12,889 nucleotides of DNA from an uncultured Bacilli bacterium (GCA_947630865.1 CANRJE010000029.1:1-12889); one strand, 5' to 3'. Shown: positions 1 through 7,569, counted from the stretch's first letter. Translations and numbers: made by a program. The notes: generated from the sequence alone by a model not told the origin.

Positions 1-112
1 ATAAACTATAATTAGTGATTGATTCTTAAACCAGTTACCTTTGGAAAAAGTTGTAGATAACTTTCTCAACCGCACCAAATAAAAATATTAAAAGTTTAAC
101 TTTTTTTAGAAA
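1..112. other. left-edge non-coding sequence
   Basis: No supported gene. All three plus frames meet a stop within the first 15 bases (TAA at 2-4, TAA at 9-11, TAG at 13-15), so at most the last few codons of an upstream plus-strand gene could be here. A stretch at 23-82 could encode a plausible C-terminal peptide ending in a TAA, but it lies just after a TGA and has no start codon. I do not call it. Confidence 0.4.
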
Positions 113-138
113 AGGACTATTTTTAGTCTTATTTTTTT
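113..138 (+). terminator. Rho-independent terminator
   Basis: A 7-bp stem (AGGACTA at 113-119 with TAGTCTT at 124-130, one G-U pair) closes a TTTT loop and is followed by A and seven T. The T-run is on the plus strand, so it probably ends a plus-strand transcript coming from left of the window. Confidence 0.6.
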
Positions 139-152
139 ATCAACATATAAGA

Positions 153-181
153 TTGAAAACCAAATTATGTTTTGTTATAAT
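153..181 (+). promoter_or_regulatory. sigma-A-type promoter for the 205-1704 gene
   Basis: TTGAAA at 153-158 and TATAAT at 176-181 are separated by 17 bp. A TGT before the -10 box makes it an extended -10. It lies just upstream of the GAAAGGAA ribosome binding site and the ATG at 205. Confidence 0.75.
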
Positions 182-204
182 TTATTTATTGAAAGGAACA
201 TACC

Positions 205-1704
205 ATGTTAAAAAATCATAAATATTTTGATATATTCGTTATAATTGCAATTCTTTTTTTATGTTTTGGTCTTATATATTATCCAATTTCTAATGATACT
301 TTTTATACTATAAAAATTGGTAATTTTATATTACAAAATGGCATCGATATGAAAGACAATTTTTCATGGATTGCTAATCTCCCCTATACTTATCCTCATT
401 GGTCATTCGATGTTTTTATTGCTTTAATATACAATTTTTTTAAATTTAAAGGACTATATATTTTAACAATTATTTTATATTTCATTATTGGTTTATTAAT
501 TTATTTCTTTTCAAAAAAAAGAACTAAAAATTATTTATTTTCTTTCATTTTAACAATGATAATTATTTGTTCATTAGCATCTTTTATAACTATTAGAGCT
601 CAAATAATTAGTTTTATTATTTTTCTAATTGAAAAATATTTTCTTGATAAATTCATTTCAGACAATAAGAAAAAAGATGCTTTAATAATTATATTATTAT
701 CATTCCTTTTAGTTAATGTTCACTTAGCAACTTGGATATTCTTTTTTATTTTATTTCTTCCACCTATTGGTAGTCATTACTTAACTTTAATAATCAAAAA
801 AATCAGAAAAAATAATGATGATTTTTCAATTGGTTTAATTGAATTTAAAACTAATAAAAATATTAAAAAACTATTTCTATTAATTATTCTTTGTTTATTA
901 ACTGGTTTTTTAACTCCTCTTAATACTACTCCTTTTACTTATATTTTTAAACAATTTTTAGGTGATAGTTTAGGAGTAATTGATGAATTTAAAAATTTAA
1001 CTATTTCTAATTGTTTTAACTTTTTTGAAATTATTTTTCTTTTAACATTTATTTTCCTTTTTACTAAAGAAAAAGTCTCTTTTGAAGATTTATTATTATT
1101 TTTAGGACTTATCTTAATGAGTTTAGTATCTATTAGAAATGTAGCCTATTTTCTATTAATAGGAATTTTTCCAATCAGCAATTATCTTGGCAAAGTATAT
1201 AAAAAGTTAAAAATGAAAACCAAAGAAAAAATTGACTTAATCTTTTTAAATAAAAAAAGACTTTTAATATTAACCATTTTCTTTATAACTTTTGGTCTTA
1301 TAATTAGTAATAAAAATTTCTTAAATAATAAATTTATCAATGAAAAAATCTATCCTGTTGAAGCCAATAATTATTTAAAAGAAAATTTAACTAACAATGA
1401 TAAACTTTTTAATGAATATGAAATAGGAAGTTATTTGCTCTTTAAAGATATAAAGGTTTTTATAGATTCAAGATCTGATTTATATACAAAACCTTTTAAT
1501 AACTTAAATCATGATATTTTGAATGATTATGTTATAGCCTATCAATATATGGATTACAACACTATTTTCGAATATTATGATATTACTCATGTTATCTTAT
1601 CGAAACATAGTACTTTAGCTAATATTCTTTTAAAAGATTCAAATTATCAAGAAATATATTCTGATGAAAATTTTATTATTTTAAAAAAATTAACTAATCT
1701 TTAG
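205..1704 (+). CDS. polytopic GT-C-like membrane protein, putative glycosyltransferase
   Basis: The 499-residue product has about nine to ten predicted membrane helices (for example around 9-27, 85-103, 112-130, 158-187, 223-240, 272-287, 297-327 and 352-370). It has a soluble C-terminal tail of about 120 residues. The first outer loop carries acidic residues (D31 in SNDTFY; D49 and D51 near KDNFSW) and an HWSFD motif near 65-69, as in bacterial GT-C-type integral membrane proteins with 'D..W' first loops. NVHLATW (171-177) and the late VFIDSRSDLY motif are also typical of that family. The likely role is transfer or assembly of a lipid-linked sugar at the outer membrane face; the exact substrate cannot be read. 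The start is supported by GAAAGGAA and a consensus promoter. It converges on the gtrB/gtrA-like operon and its TAG stop overlaps that operon's TAA. It could instead be a non-enzymatic polymerase-like membrane protein. Confidence 0.65.
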   Translation: MLKNHKYFDIFVIIAILFLCFGLIYYPISNDTFYTIKIGNFILQNGIDMKDNFSWIANLPYTYPHWSFDVFIALIYNFFKFKGLYILTIILYFIIGLLIYFFSKKRTKNYLFSFILTMIIICSLASFITIRAQIISFIIFLIEKYFLDKFISDNKKKDALIIILLSFLLVNVHLATWIFFFILFLPPIGSHYLTLIIKKIRKNNDDFSIGLIEFKTNKNIKKLFLLIILCLLTGFLTPLNTTPFTYIFKQFLGDSLGVIDEFKNLTISNCFNFFEIIFLLTFIFLFTKEKVSFEDLLLFLGLILMSLVSIRNVAYFLLIGIFPISNYLGKVYKKLKMKTKEKIDLIFLNKKRLLILTIFFITFGLIISNKNFLNNKFINEKIYPVEANNYLKENLTNNDKLFNEYEIGSYLLFKDIKVFIDSRSDLYTKPFNNLNHDILNDYVIAYQYMDYNTIFEYYDITHVILSKHSTLANILLKDSNYQEIYSDENFIILKKLTNL

Positions 1705-1716
1705 TTAACTTTTTTT
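1683..1716. terminator. bidirectional terminator overlapping both stop codons
   Basis: An A7 tract (1683-1689), a perfect 8-bp stem (TTAACTAA at 1690-1697, TTAGTTAA at 1701-1708) with a TCT loop, one unpaired C and a T7 tract (1710-1716) form a symmetric terminator usable from both strands. It contains the TAG stop of the plus gene (1702-1704) and the TAA stop of the minus gene (1701-1703). The stem is AT-rich, so efficiency is uncertain. Confidence 0.55.
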
Positions 1717-3467
1717 ATTTCATAAGCACAAAATTCTTCACTAAGACATTCTAATTTTGGATAATTATTTCTAATAAAATCCATAATTTCATAGTTTGTT
1801 TGATCATAAGCTCCAGTAATTTTATAATCTCCAATTATAAATAAAGTATTATCCATATCTTTTATCACTTTTTTTAACTTTTGATTTCCATTATAACCAT
1901 TATTACCTAATAATATTAAATCAAATTTATTTATAGGAATTTTACTTTTTAATTTATGATAATACATATCATTATAAATAAAATAAATATTATCATATTT
2001 TGAAATATTCCGAAGATAATAATCTGTTAATTTATTATTTATATAATCAATATTTTTATCAGAAATAGTTAAATAGAAATTACTTTTCTTATCTAAATTA
2101 AAATAGTATTGTTTTTCATTTAATATTTTTAAAGAACTAGATACCAGGAAAATTAAAATAATTGCTACTAGAAAATAATTAATAATTTTTAAAGTTTTAG
2201 TCGTACCATGGAAAAAATAACATGCTAATGGAATTAAAGCAATTGTTATATGATATGGATCTAATATAGGTATTGCAATAATTTGAAAAAGCAATATATA
2301 AATAATTAATATATCATTAAATTTAAAGTATTTATAAACTAAATTTATAATAATTACTACTTCTAAAATTAAAAATACAGGTATCTTATTAAAATTATTA
2401 CTACCAAATTCAAATAATCCTAAAATAGTGTAATCTAAAAAGGATGAAAAAGATTTAGTAACAAGCAAATAAATTAAAAGAAGTAAAAGTGGTATTATTC
2501 CTATACCTAATCTTTTTATTAATTTATGCCAATCTCTACTCAATAAAGTAGGTATGGTTAAAAGAATCATTTTTTGATTAGTAACAATTAAAAGCCCTAA
2601 AATTAAACCAATTAAATAATCACTTTTTTGATGTTTTTCAAGCCATAAAAGAATTAAAAACAATAATAAACAAAAAGGATTATAACCTCCTGTTGGAAAG
2701 ATAAGTAAGAATAAAAGACAATATGGTATAGAGAATTTATTTAACTTTTCAAGACAATAAATAATCATTGTAAATACTAAACTATTAAAAATATAATAAA
2801 CTATCAACTTTGTACCAAATATTTTCATAATAAAAGCAATAAGCAAAGTTACAAAAGGAAAAAGAACCATATTAAAATCTTTATAAGGAATTAAACCAGC
2901 TACCATATTATAAGAAAAACCATAATTTAAATAATTATCTCCTGAAAAATTATGAAGAATTCCAGAATTTATCAAAAATAATAGAAATAATAAAATATAT
3001 AAAATGATTTTTCTTATCCTAATCTTATTACTATTTTTTTTCATAAAAACACCTATATTCTTATTTTTAAATACAATAAACTTACTCAAAATATAATTTA
3101 AAACAAATATAACAAATTGAATAATTATCTTAACAATTCTATCATCAAATTTTAAAACTGTTACTAATAAATACATCATGAACATATCAATTAATAAAGT
3201 TGATAATCTTGATATATAAAAACTAATAAATTCTTTAAAATTAACTTTTTCTTTCTTTAAAAAAACAAATTTTCGATTAGTAAAATATGCAAACGTTACA
3301 GACACAATCCACGATATAATATTAGCTATTTGAATTTCTATAATTTTTTTAGGATTTAATATTGTATAAGTCAAAAAATAATATGTTGTTAAACTAACAA
3401 TAGTAGTTAAGATTCCTATAATTAAATAACTAATTAATTCTTTATATTTCTTTATTTTCTTTTTCAT
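1701..3467 (-). CDS. GtrA-family flippase domain fused to a GT-C-like membrane glycosyltransferase domain
   Basis: The 588-residue product has two parts. Residues about 8-135 are a GtrA-like domain with four membrane helices and typical motifs (SYLIIGILTT near 13-22, ISWIVSVTFAYFTNRKFVF at 51-69, a C-terminal NYILSKFIVFK). GtrA proteins are thought to flip undecaprenyl-phosphate-linked sugar. Residues 142-588 form a separate polytopic domain starting with a membrane helix. An outer loop with D177 and the motif GLIPYKDFN (191-199) follows, as in PMT/GT39-like membrane transferases. The halves meet at M142, which is preceded in frame by a good internal Shine-Dalgarno, so the second half may also be made alone. 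The gene overlaps the upstream GtrB-type gene by 26 bp, which suggests translational coupling. Most GtrA proteins are about 120-150 residues and stand alone, so the fusion is unusual. Confidence 0.75.
   Translation of the reverse strand: MKKKIKKYKELISYLIIGILTTIVSLTTYYFLTYTILNPKKIIEIQIANIISWIVSVTFAYFTNRKFVFLKKEKVNFKEFISFYISRLSTLLIDMFMMYLLVTVLKFDDRIVKIIIQFVIFVLNYILSKFIVFKNKNIGVFMKKNSNKIRIRKIILYILLFLLFLINSGILHNFSGDNYLNYGFSYNMVAGLIPYKDFNMVLFPFVTLLIAFIMKIFGTKLIVYYIFNSLVFTMIIYCLEKLNKFSIPYCLLFLLIFPTGGYNPFCLLLFLILLWLEKHQKSDYLIGLILGLLIVTNQKMILLTIPTLLSRDWHKLIKRLGIGIIPLLLLLIYLLVTKSFSSFLDYTILGLFEFGSNNFNKIPVFLILEVVIIINLVYKYFKFNDILIIYILLFQIIAIPILDPYHITIALIPLACYFFHGTTKTLKIINYFLVAIILIFLVSSSLKILNEKQYYFNLDKKSNFYLTISDKNIDYINNKLTDYYLRNISKYDNIYFIYNDMYYHKLKSKIPINKFDLILLGNNGYNGNQKLKKVIKDMDNTLFIIGDYKITGAYDQTNYEIMDFIRNNYPKLECLSEEFCAYEIKKVN
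3042..3054 (-). promoter_or_regulatory. possible internal ribosome binding site and start (M142)
   Basis: On the minus strand AGGTG (3050-3054) lies five bases before an in-frame ATG (3042-3044), which begins MKKNSNKIRIRK at the GtrA/transferase junction. The position fits either a relic of two formerly separate genes or an active second start. Confidence 0.45.
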
Positions 3468-4401
3468 ACTCTCTAATATTTGTTTCCTTAATAATATAAA
3501 TTGGTCTATTTTTAATCTCTAAATACATTTTAGCTAAATATTGTCCTATTATTCCTAAACAAAATAGTTGAATTCCACTTACTAAAAAAATAATACATAC
3601 GAGACTTGGCCAACCAGCTACTGGATCACCTAAAATCAATGTTTTTATAATGATAACAATAATCATAATAAAAGATATAATACAAAAAATTACTCCTACT
3701 AATGATGCTATCGATAATGGTAAAGTTGAAAAACCAATAATGCTTTCCAAGGAATATTTAAACAGTTTCCAAAAACTCCATTTTGACTTTCCAGCTACTC
3801 TTTCGGAACTTTCATAAGTTATCCATTTAGTATTAAATCCTACCCAACTAAAAATTCCTTTAGAATAACGATTATATTCTCTTAATTTTAAAATAGCATT
3901 CACCATCTGTCTTGTCATTAATCGAAAATCTCTAGCACCATCAACTATTTCTGTTTTAGATATTTTATTTATTATTTTATAATATAATTTAGTTAAATTT
4001 TTACGCAAAAAAGAATAACCATGTCTTGATATACTTCTAGCTGCTACACAATCATACTCCCCTTCTTCAAGTATTTTAACCATCTCAATAAGTAAACTTG
4101 GTTTATCCTGTAAATCAGCATCCATAACTGTAATATAATCACCACTTGCTGCTTCAAGTCCTGCTAAAATTGCTGCTTCTTTTCCAAAGTTTCTAGAAAA
4201 TGATATATATTTTATTTTTTTATCTTTCTTAGTTAACTCTTTTATTCTAAATAAAGTTTTATCAGTACTTCCATCATTAATAAAAATAATTTCTAGTCTT
4301 GTTTTTAAATTCTTACTAACACTATCTAATTCTTTATATAAAAAACCTATACTATCTTCTTCATTATAACAAGGCACAATAACACTAACAAGTTTTTTCA
4401 T
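3442..4401 (-). CDS. GtrB/DPM1-like family 2 glycosyltransferase (polyprenyl-phosphate sugar synthase)
   Basis: The 319-residue product has the normal length for bactoprenol glucosyl transferases of the GtrB/CsbB/YkoT type. The GT-A fold is clear: VSVIVPCYNEE at 5-15, NDGS near 42-45, the metal-binding DADLQD at 94-99, DFRLMTR at 158-164, RYSKGIFSWVGF at 178-189 and KWSFWKLFKYSLESI at 207-221. Two C-terminal membrane helices follow (about 227-252 and 265-289), then RPIYIIKET. It should move a hexose from a nucleotide sugar onto undecaprenyl phosphate at the inner membrane face. The ATG has a strong AGGAGT site five bases upstream. The next gene starts inside its 3' end and carries the matching GtrA flippase, so charging and flipping are co-expressed. 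The sugar cannot be inferred. Confidence 0.88.
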   Translation of the reverse strand: MKKLVSVIVPCYNEEDSIGFLYKELDSVSKNLKTRLEIIFINDGSTDKTLFRIKELTKKDKKIKYISFSRNFGKEAAILAGLEAASGDYITVMDADLQDKPSLLIEMVKILEEGEYDCVAARSISRHGYSFLRKNLTKLYYKIINKISKTEIVDGARDFRLMTRQMVNAILKLREYNRYSKGIFSWVGFNTKWITYESSERVAGKSKWSFWKLFKYSLESIIGFSTLPLSIASLVGVIFCIISFIMIIVIIIKTLILGDPVAGWPSLVCIIFLVSGIQLFCLGIIGQYLAKMYLEIKNRPIYIIKETNIREYEKENKEI

Positions 4402-4421
4402 AATGACTCCTATTCATATTA

Positions 4422-4430
4422 ATAATAACA
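4422..4430 (-). promoter_or_regulatory. candidate extended -10 element for the gtrB-gtrA operon
   Basis: On the minus strand TGT-TATTAT lies about 20 bases before the gtrB-type start codon; only a weak -35 (TTTAAT-like) is seen upstream. A better-looking TTGATA-16-TAATAT pair at 4416-4443 would place the transcript start inside the ribosome binding site, so I prefer this one, with low confidence. Confidence 0.3.
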
Positions 4431-4450
4431 TATTAAATATCAAATTAAAA

Positions 4451-4494
4451 GAACTTAACATTATTTATAAACATAGTAATAAAAAAATAAGTTC
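4451..4494 (-). terminator. weak terminator-like hairpin after the 4534-5643 lipoprotein gene
   Basis: GAACTTA (4451-4457) and TAAGTTC (4488-4494) are perfect 7-bp arms around an AT-rich inner region that can pair further. On the minus strand four T follow. The loop is long, so this is tentative. Confidence 0.3.
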
Positions 4495-4533
4495 ATTTTT
4501 AATTCAAGTTATGTAAATTTAAATTAAATAGTC

Positions 4534-5643
4534 TTATTTTTCTATTTTTTTTAACAATCTAAAATTTTTTTCATTAACATTTTCTGATTTAATTATTCTC
4601 AATCTATTATCAATAATATAAGGTGAGGGATCAATAAAGCTCTCTACTTTACCATCAAAGTAAATAGATTTATTAGCTACTTTAATATTATCTATATTTT
4701 CAATAGGTACATAAAAATATAAAGCATCTTTAATATCACATTTAATTGTATAAAAATCTGAAACAATTTCGTAATCATCAGCATTATAACCTTCTATTTC
4801 TTGTAAATTAAATTTTGAATTTTTTGTAATATTACAATTTGCTTCTTCGTTATCACTTTCTACTCCTATAATGCCATCTAAATAATATTTAATAGTATTC
4901 TTTCTTATATCATAAGTAGAATCATCTGAAAAAGTAATACGTGAATCAAGTAAATAATCATCATAATAAGTATGATAAAATTCTATAATATCCTTTTCTT
5001 TATACTTTTTATATAACTCTTTATTTCTAAAAGCATAAATAGGTGTATAATTATCTTTTACTTTATATATATTAAATAATTCATTTAGGTATTCTTCATT
5101 ATAAGTAACAGGACTATCATATAAAACTTGAAATTTATAATCTTTTAATATTTCATCTAAATTATTACCATTATAATAAGTTGATATTAAGTTAGTATAA
5201 CCATGTCCTAAAAAAGCATTTGTAAAAAACTCAAATTTTTCTTCATATACTAATTTAAAATCAGTAATCTTTTTATCACTTATTCCTGATACAAGTTTTT
5301 TAAAATCTTCTTTTATTTCTTCATATTGATAATCATCATAACCAAAATCATTTTCATCTTTAGCATCAACCAAAGCATAATAAGTTTTTCCTTTATATTT
5401 AAGAGTTACATAACAAGTTGAAGTATTATCAGAATCTAATGATGAAAAACCATTGGTTGTTTCAACAACTATTCTTTTTATTGTAGGTTTTATATTATAT
5501 TTTCTTTTGAATAATTTCAAAACATTAACTTTAGCTTGAGATTTATATTTTTGTTCTAAAATCATATTATCTATACTATAAGTACAACCAGTAATAGAGC
5601 AAACAATTAATATTAATAAGAAAACTTTAATTACCTTCTCCAC
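4534..5643 (-). CDS. lipoprotein of unknown function
   Basis: The product is about 369 residues from the preferred GTG start at 5641-5643. GGAGG (5649-5653) sits five bases before this GTG. An ATG four codons further upstream overlaps the GGAGG itself and has no site of its own. The N-terminus is a short lysine-containing region, a hydrophobic segment and a lipobox (SITGC), so the mature protein should be lipid-anchored outside the membrane at about Cys20. The rest is rich in Tyr, Asp, Lys and Asn with no cysteine cluster or catalytic motif that I recognise. It has its own promoter and is separated by 132 bp from the glycosyltransferase operon, so it is not clearly part of it. Envelope location is well supported; the function is unknown. 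Confidence 0.7.
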   Translation of the reverse strand: MEKVIKVFLLILIVCSITGCTYSIDNMILEQKYKSQAKVNVLKLFKRKYNIKPTIKRIVVETTNGFSSLDSDNTSTCYVTLKYKGKTYYALVDAKDENDFGYDDYQYEEIKEDFKKLVSGISDKKITDFKLVYEEKFEFFTNAFLGHGYTNLISTYYNGNNLDEILKDYKFQVLYDSPVTYNEEYLNELFNIYKVKDNYTPIYAFRNKELYKKYKEKDIIEFYHTYYDDYLLDSRITFSDDSTYDIRKNTIKYYLDGIIGVESDNEEANCNITKNSKFNLQEIEGYNADDYEIVSDFYTIKCDIKDALYFYVPIENIDNIKVANKSIYFDGKVESFIDPSPYIIDNRLRIIKSENVNEKNFRLLKKIEK

Positions 5644-5711
5644 ATTATCCTCCATTAACCATATAGTTTTTAATGTTTATAATTATGAAACTTTATTATT
5701 TATCTAAAAGC

Positions 5712-5740
5712 ATCATATCATATAAAAATATTAGAAGCAA
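5712..5740 (-). promoter_or_regulatory. promoter for the lipoprotein gene
   Basis: TTGCTT (minus strand, 5735-5740) and TATGAT (5712-5717) are 17 bp apart, about 70 bp before the GTG start. An overlapping TTGTAT-17-TAATAT pair is also present slightly upstream. Confidence 0.5.
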
Positions 5741-5893
5741 TCTAATTAAAATACAAGTTTAAATTTTTTAAAGTTTTATATATTTAATTTTTCCAAGTTG
5801 TTCAGGAAAAAGAACATATAATTGACATACTTAATAAACTTAAATCTTGAAAAAATAAGAGGTAAATAAGATGTAAAATGTTTTTTAAATAAT

Positions 5894-5915
5894 AAAACCC
5901 TTGAAAAACAAGGGT
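5894..5915 (-). terminator. terminator beside the decayed tRNA copy
   Basis: ACCCTTG (5897-5903) and CAAGGGT (5909-5915) form a perfect 7-bp stem with an A5 loop. Read on the minus strand the stem is followed by TTTTATTATTT. It lies directly 3' of the tRNA remnant, as the terminator at 12697-12725 lies 3' of the intact tRNA. Confidence 0.7.
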
Positions 5916-5921
5916 AATATA

Positions 5922-5940
5922 CTATATGGTGCTGAAAACA
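5922..5940. repeat. left copy of the 19-bp direct repeat (putative att site)
   Basis: CTATATGGTGCTGAAAACA is identical to 12735-12753, where it covers the 3' end of tRNA-Thr including CCA. Exact repeats of a tRNA 3' end are the usual footprint of site-specific integration. Confidence 0.75.
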
Positions 5941-5979
5941 TAAATCAAACATGCTACTTATCTATCTCTTATGAGAAAT
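5927..5979 (-). pseudogene. decayed partial tRNA-Thr copy
   Basis: Beyond the exact repeat, similarity to the intact tRNA continues at a lower level. Matches run through the T-arm and variable region, and TCTCTTATGAGAAA (5965-5978) lines up with the anticodon-arm sequence TCCCTTACGAGAGG at 12774-12787. T-stem pairing is broken, no D-arm or 5' acceptor strand is present and there is a small insertion. It cannot make a working tRNA. It may be a displaced or attP-derived tRNA fragment or an old duplicate. Confidence 0.6.
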
Positions 5980-6111
5980 AAATTTAAATTTTAAAAAAGA
6001 ATATTTTTCAAGCAATTCATCTATTATATAAAAAACTCATTCTAACTTATCATCTAATTCTAAATTTTCAATAACAAATATTATCTACTATAAATATTAA
6101 TATTTACATTT

Positions 6112-6324
6112 TTATTTCAATAATTGTTTTCCTAATGAAGTAAGTTCATAGTAAATATCATATTCATCTTCATGATGAACTGATATAATATCTTTTGCAA
6201 GTGCATGCTCTATTAAATTCTCATTAATATTATTTTGACTAAGAAGATTTTTTCTTGAAACATATTTTTGCCTACTAAATCTTATAGTTAATTTATAAAA
6301 ATCTCTTCTAATATCTTTATCCAT
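6112..6324 (-). CDS. small winged-helix-like protein
   Basis: The product is 70 residues. It reads as a compact helix-rich domain with a short two-strand wing (DIYYELTSLGKQLLK at the C-terminus). The 'Y.LT..G..LL' ending is common in winged-helix DNA-binding domains, and the second half of the 149-residue protein upstream ends similarly (YYLPTPEGEEF). The ribosome binding site is weak (AAAGGAA about 11 bases before ATG). It is last in the minus-strand series, 237 bp beyond its upstream neighbour, with a broken lipoprotein copy and a mini-ORF between. A regulatory or accessory DNA-binding role is inferred only from fold-like features. Confidence 0.55.
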   Translation of the reverse strand: MDKDIRRDFYKLTIRFSRQKYVSRKNLLSQNNINENLIEHALAKDIISVHHEDEYDIYYELTSLGKQLLK

Positions 6325-6345
6325 TTTAACTCTATTCCTTTCTTT

Positions 6346-6387
6346 TTATTCAAGGCATACATAGTCATAAAAAGTATTATTTTTCAA
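6346..6387 (-). CDS. 13-codon mini-ORF with strong Shine-Dalgarno
   Basis: On the minus strand AAAGGAG (6393-6399) lies five bases before a TTG that opens a short frame, MKNNTFYDYVCLE, ending in TAA at 6346-6348, 21 bp before the 70-residue gene. It could be a leader peptide or the scar of a deleted gene whose start survived. It may not be translated. Confidence 0.25.
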   Translation of the reverse strand: MKNNTFYDYVCLE

Positions 6388-6411
6388 ACTATCTCCTTTA
6401 TTAATAAAATC

Positions 6412-6524
6412 TTAACTCCCAGAATTGATAGTAATGTTTTCCTTATTTTGATGTACACCACAACCAGTAAATCCAATAACCATAACCCTAATTAATAATA
6501 TACTTAATATTTTCTTTTATCAAA
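6412..6524 (-). pseudogene. truncated copy of the 7075-7569 lipoprotein
   Basis: About 57 bp encoding a lipoprotein signal peptide (KKILSILLIRVMVIGFTGCG) nearly match the start of the 7075-7569 gene at DNA level. The ATG has been lost through a substitution and an inserted base, and the frame ends after about a dozen more codons (VHQNKENITINSGS, then TAA). The rest of the gene is absent. Near-identity of the DNA points to recent duplication followed by deletion. Confidence 0.75.
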
Positions 6525-6561
6525 TATCAATATAAATTTAATGCCTTTCTATAAAATTATT

Positions 6562-7011
6562 TTATACATTTTTAATTGTTGATTCAATAACAGAAGATAT
6601 CATTACTTTTCCTATTTCACCGAATATTTTTAAAATTTTAGATTTTGTCATATTTACAAATTCTTCACCTTCTGGTGTAGGTAAATAATATTTTATTCCG
6701 TCAAGTTCTTTAACTGTTAAAAAATGTTTCTTTAATAATTCATCAATATATACATCGAATTGAGAATCAGAAATATTATATATTTTTCCAAAGACATCAT
6801 AGCAATGATTTACACCTTTTACTATGTTTTTATAAATTGCTACCCCTTTAGGATTTCCATGTTTTGTATATGGAGACAAGGCATTATTTGGAATATACCA
6901 TAAATTATTAATTTCTTTTGCTCCTCTTATATACCCTTTTTTTAACCACTCATTTATTAATTTTAATGAATACTTTCCTTTATTTTTCTTATAAAATTCT
7001 TCAATACTCAT
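6562..7011 (-). CDS. two-domain HTH protein (excisionase-like N-terminus, winged-helix-like C-terminus)
   Basis: The product is 149 residues. Residues 1-50 fit an excisionase/MerR-like helix-turn-helix: a first helix, then LKLINEWLKKGYIRGAKEINNLWYIPNNALSP (17-48), whose 'G.I.GA......W.IP..A' pattern is typical of DNA-binding proteins in mobile elements. Residues about 58-122 form a second helical domain ending in KYYLPTPEGEEFV, which looks like a winged helix. The final helix (about 123-149) is amphipathic. AGGGTG lies six bases before the ATG. It follows the second lipoprotein gene after a 63-bp gap and is probably in the same transcript. It may regulate the cassette or take part in excision; no partner integrase is seen here. 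Confidence 0.65.
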   Translation of the reverse strand: MSIEEFYKKNKGKYSLKLINEWLKKGYIRGAKEINNLWYIPNNALSPYTKHGNPKGVAIYKNIVKGVNHCYDVFGKIYNISDSQFDVYIDELLKKHFLTVKELDGIKYYLPTPEGEEFVNMTKSKILKIFGEIGKVMISSVIESTIKNV

Positions 7012-7074
7012 TTAATTCACCCTATAATTCATATTTAAGCATTCAAAAACTTATTTAGTAATATACACTAAAAA

Positions 7075-7569
7075 CTAGTCTACTTTTTCTAAAATAGTAT
7101 TTTCAGTACTTGTAGGACTATATCTATTTGCTTGTTCTATGTTTTCAATAATAATATCACTTGAATCTTTTGCTATTTTGCTAGTTATTTTTAATGTATC
7201 ACCAACATCAAAACTTGTAAAATCATAAGAATTTAGATGAGTATTATCTTCTGTATCATCTAATAAATATACATACCACCCATTCGTAAAATTTATTCTT
7301 CTACATCCAGTATTTGCAATCCTACAAGAAATTCGATTGCTAATTGATTTTACAATTCCTTTAAATTTAATTGTAGCTCCAGAATAATTATTTTCAAATT
7401 TTACACTATTTGATTCAAAAATATTTTCTAATTCTTCAAAAGATAATTCAACAACATCTCCGTTATTATCAGTAATAGTAGCTTTGGAATTAGAATTTTT
7501 ACTATTACACCCAGTTAATCCAATAACCATAACCCCAATTAATAATATACTTAATATTTTCTTTTTCAT
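7075..7569 (-). CDS. OB-fold-like (tRNA_anti-like) lipoprotein
   Basis: The product is 164 residues with a clear lipoprotein signal (MKKKILSILLIGVMVIGLTGC, lipid-modified Cys21). After a short linker comes a domain of about 110 residues with the pattern 'L..IF..N...F...Y....I...G.V..I' then 'W.VYL' and 'F..GD.L.I.S.I'. This resembles the tRNA_anti-like OB-fold lipoproteins of Bacillota (PF12869-type). Despite the family name, those on the cell surface are not known to bind tRNA. AAAGGAGGA precedes the start. It starts 18 bp after the coiled-coil gene and is a paralogue of the 10345-10791 product. A near-identical 5' fragment lies at 6412-6524. Likely an envelope component of the cassette. Confidence 0.7.
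   Translation of the reverse strand: MKKKILSILLIGVMVIGLTGCNSKNSNSKATITDNNGDVVELSFEELENIFESNSVKFENNYSGATIKFKGIVKSISNRISCRIANTGCRRINFTNGWYVYLLDDTEDNTHLNSYDFTSFDVGDTLKITSKIAKDSSDIIIENIEQANRYSPTSTENTILEKVD

Larger units (their letters stand above)
5656..6111. other. intergenic region holding the island's left boundary
   Basis: No gene is visible in this stretch. It contains the promoter of the lipoprotein gene, a patch at 5797-5816 resembling 12600-12619, a terminator (5894-5915), the 19-bp repeat (5922-5940) and a decayed tRNA copy. From about 5980 to 6111 I see only AT-rich sequence, including the palindrome AAATATTAATATTT, and no clear signal. Confidence 0.6.

Noticed and set aside
20..82. 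Possible TGA-as-tryptophan reading that would extend a C-terminal peptide at the left edge
   Set aside because: Tryptophan is encoded by TGG in every gene here and no gene needs TGA read through; the same frame also has a TAA at 2-4.
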